NCBI GenBank assembly: GCA_964631125.1
Contig: CAZVYN010000012.1
Location: forward strand, 4,754 to 68,753
Length of the DNA stretch: 64,000 bases
Direction of reading: 5' to 3'
Source: CAZVYN01 sp964631125
GTDB lineage: Bacteria; Eisenbacteria; RBG-16-71-46; CAIMUX01
The notes under the pieces were generated by a model. It was given only the letters and a program-made list of their open reading frames with translations. It was not told the DNA's origin and made no database searches. Shown here piece by piece: positions 62,319 to 64,000 of the stretch. How positions within the stretch are numbered: the stretch's first letter is position 1; each line of letters begins with the position of its first letter. The translations under genes were made by a program, and so were the position numbers.

Positions 62319-64000
62319 TGCGATGCGCCAGGGTCGCGTGGATGGCGCCGGCGCTCTTGCTGATCCTCTCGATGGGTCGCGCCGAGGCGTTCATACCGGC
62401 GCCCGGGGGGAGCGAGTCGCCCTTCTGGTGGCCAACTCGCTCGCCGCACGCGTCGGATGGCGCCGCCGACTCGACGACGGCTGCTTGGGAGTTCGGGTTG
62501 GCGCACGCTCGTTGGGACACCCGGGCGCCAATCCGAGTCGACGCGATGCGAGCCGAGTGGCATCGATCGGGCGCATTCGCTCGGGTCGGGTGGGCTCGGC
62601 TCGCCGTCCCCGGGTACGCTGAGTGGGTGGCGACGTCCTCCCTCGGCGCGGCGTCAGGCCCCTGGGTCGAGTCGACTTGGAGGGCGGCCGGGGTCTCCCG
62701 TTCGGACGCGACCGCGCAGGGAGGGCGCGTCCGAGGACTGACCGTCGGCGCCGGTTGGAGCGCGCGGTTCGCCCCGAGCCTCGTGATGGCGATCTCGGCG
62801 CGAGATCTCGCCGCGTCGCCCGCTCTGCGGCGGTATGGAGTCGCCTCCTCGATCGGGATGAACTCCGCCATCGCGCTCTCGTCAGATCTCTCCGCCGATC
62901 TCGATGTTTCGTGGTCTCGAGACCGGGAGGCGCCGTGGCGTCGTGCTCGCTGCGCGCTCCTGTGGCGCCCGGTTCGACCGCTGGAGTTGGGGCACGCGTG
63001 GGAGCAGGGTCCCGCTGCTTCGACCTTCTGGCTGCGCGCGACGACGCGATTGGGCGCCATCCAAGTCTGGCGGCGCGACCCTGCGAATCGATCGCTCTCT
63101 CTCTCCGGCATCTCCATCGACCTCGCTTCGCTCCGGCCATCCCGACGAGCGCCGCCGGATCGGCAGCCGAGCGATCGGCGCGAGGCCGGCGCGGCCGCAA
63201 TTTCGGAACGTCGACTTTCCGACCCGGCGCCTCGGGATCTTCTCGCGTGGGACGAATGGTCGGCCGATGTTGCGGACACTCTCGCCGCGCCGACCGACTC
63301 GCTCGAAGGGTCGGATGCCGCCCGGGTCGAGGAGAGAGACACGCACGTCGCGGCCCACGCGCGATCCAGCATTGATGCTCGTCGAACATCGACGGAGGAT
63401 GCGACCGACTTCGCGACGGTGGCGGCGCCGCGTTGGTCGGGCCGCGATCTGGACTCCGAACCCGACACAGCGCCCGACGGGAGTCCGCTGCCTCCCGAGC
63501 TGAGAACTCGTCTCTCGTCGGTCGCTCGTGGGACGCTCCCGTTCGACCAACTCGACGCCTCGGAGCGCGTTCAGTGGCTCCAGTTGGCGCCGTACCTCGC
63601 CCCGCGCGCGTCGGCGGCGGTCGACGAGCCGAAACGCCGGTCCTCGGGCGACCGCGGGCACGCCGCGCTCGGAGTTCGGAGCCGCGACGCAGGCGACGGG
63701 CGACGGTCCTCGGTCGCGCGCCTCCGCGCTCGCTGGCGCCATGGTTTCGGTGAAACGGAGCTCTGGGGGGAGTCCTCCGCGTCGGGAATTGCGGCCACCG
63801 GGCCCGTCGGGCTGGCGGGGCTCGTCGCGACGAAGGCTCTCCAGCGCGCTCGCGGCGGCGGGTCGGCGCGCGCTTCGAACTGGACCGTCGGCGCCGGCGT
63901 CGGCATGCGCGCGATGCGTTTCGGGGTCGGACTCGTCGCGCCCTCTGCCGACGCCGTTGCACTCGAGTCCCCTGCGCAGCCGACCTCGTTGCTCTCTCCG
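62315..64000 (+). CDS. Exported outer-membrane-like protein, 3' end cut by window edge
   Basis: An uninterrupted frame of at least 562 codons starts at the ATG overlapping the LTD stop and runs off the window. It begins with a signal peptide (VAWMAPALLLILSMGRAEA). The first ~280 residues have alternating strands (LTVGAGWSARFAPSLVMAIS, FWLRATTRLGAIQVWRR, LSLSGISIDLASL) suggesting PorV-type barrel parts. A long, arginine/aspartate/serine-rich stretch of low order follows. A helical unit LPPELRTRLSSVARGTLPFDQL...ERVQWLQLAPYLAP and a strand-rich part (NWTVGAGVGMRAMRFGVGLVAPS) end the visible region. Partner of the LTD protein by coupling. I do not recognise the complete family. Confidence 0.65.
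   Translation, partial: MMRCARVAWMAPALLLILSMGRAEAFIPAPGGSESPFWWPTRSPHASDGAADSTTAAWEFGLAHARWDTRAPIRVDAMRAEWHRSGAFARVGWARLAVPGYAEWVATSSLGAASGPWVESTWRAAGVSRSDATAQGGRVRGLTVGAGWSARFAPSLVMAISARDLAASPALRRYGVASSIGMNSAIALSSDLSADLDVSWSRDREAPWRRARCALLWRPVRPLELGHAWEQGPAASTFWLRATTRLGAIQVWRRDPANRSLSLSGISIDLASLRPSRRAPPDRQPSDRREAGAAAISERRLSDPAPRDLLAWDEWSADVADTLAAPTDSLEGSDAARVEERDTHVAAHARSSIDARRTSTEDATDFATVAAPRWSGRDLDSEPDTAPDGSPLPPELRTRLSSVARGTLPFDQLDASERVQWLQLAPYLAPRASAAVDEPKRRSSGDRGHAALGVRSRDAGDGRRSSVARLRARWRHGFGETELWGESSASGIAATGPVGLAGLVATKALQRARGGGSARASNWTVGAGVGMRAMRFGVGLVAPSADAVALESPAQPTSLLSP

Overview
No gene in this 64 kb window is from a mobile element, and I see no tRNA, rRNA or CRISPR array. The DNA is GC-rich and densely coding, with many 4-base ATGA/TGATG gene overlaps. 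Four encoded proteins end in a FlgD-like Ig/C-terminal sorting region of the kind used by type IX (Por) secretion, and several PorV/FadL-like outer-membrane proteins and lipoproteins lie beside them. This points to a high-GC Gram-negative member of the FCB superphylum, for example an Eisenbacteria-like lineage. That assignment is an inference from gene content; there is no rRNA to confirm it. The sequence looks metagenomic: a 100-N gap sits inside a short tandem repeat.

Layout. 1-8.9 kb: TPR protein (truncated at the left edge), an 'asparagine synthetase B-like' exported protein, a zinc-ribbon micro-protein, a HAD phosphatase, the NAD(P)HX repair enzyme NnrE/NnrD, a class II aldolase, type I glutamine synthetase and an exported unknown. 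9-14.6 kb: a HEAT-like protein coupled to an HD-GYP protein, then a lipoprotein and an outer-membrane barrel. 14.6-15.5 kb: a repeat- and hairpin-rich intergenic island with the assembly gap. 15.5-20 kb (minus strand): sorting-domain protein, PorV-like protein, arginine decarboxylase. 20.1-28.3 kb: two glycosyltransferases, a tRNA-binding-domain protein, alanine racemase (minus), CoA-binding protein, lipoprotein, EtfBA, a hotdog thioesterase and a TIM-barrel epimerase. 28.4-36.5 kb: a membrane phosphodiesterase (minus), then an NtrB/NtrC-type two-component operon continuing into envelope genes and a YbbR-domain protein. 36.6-42.4 kb: HU, RsmI, a CDP-alcohol phosphatidyltransferase, thymidylate kinase, LarB and LarC (nickel-pincer cofactor). 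42.4-54.5 kb: a secretion cluster with a 1078-residue sorting-domain protein behind a ~480 nt leader, two paralogous lipoproteins, a WD40-like sorting-domain protein and a GT-TPR membrane protein. 54.5-64 kb: pyruvate phosphate dikinase, a second phosphatidyltransferase, a VWA membrane protein, a lamin-tail sorting-domain protein and an outer-membrane protein cut by the right edge.

How it works together. Housekeeping (glutamine synthetase, PPDK, ETF, HU, Tmk, RsmI, Alr) is interleaved with two blocks devoted to the cell surface. The cargo, lipoprotein and barrel genes are adjacent, so they probably form secreted or surface-attached assemblies. Vegetative promoters are readable at several places (TTGACN, 16-18 nt, TATAGT-like). 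Three genes can only be translated in full from CTG or another rare start codon, which standard gene callers would truncate or miss.
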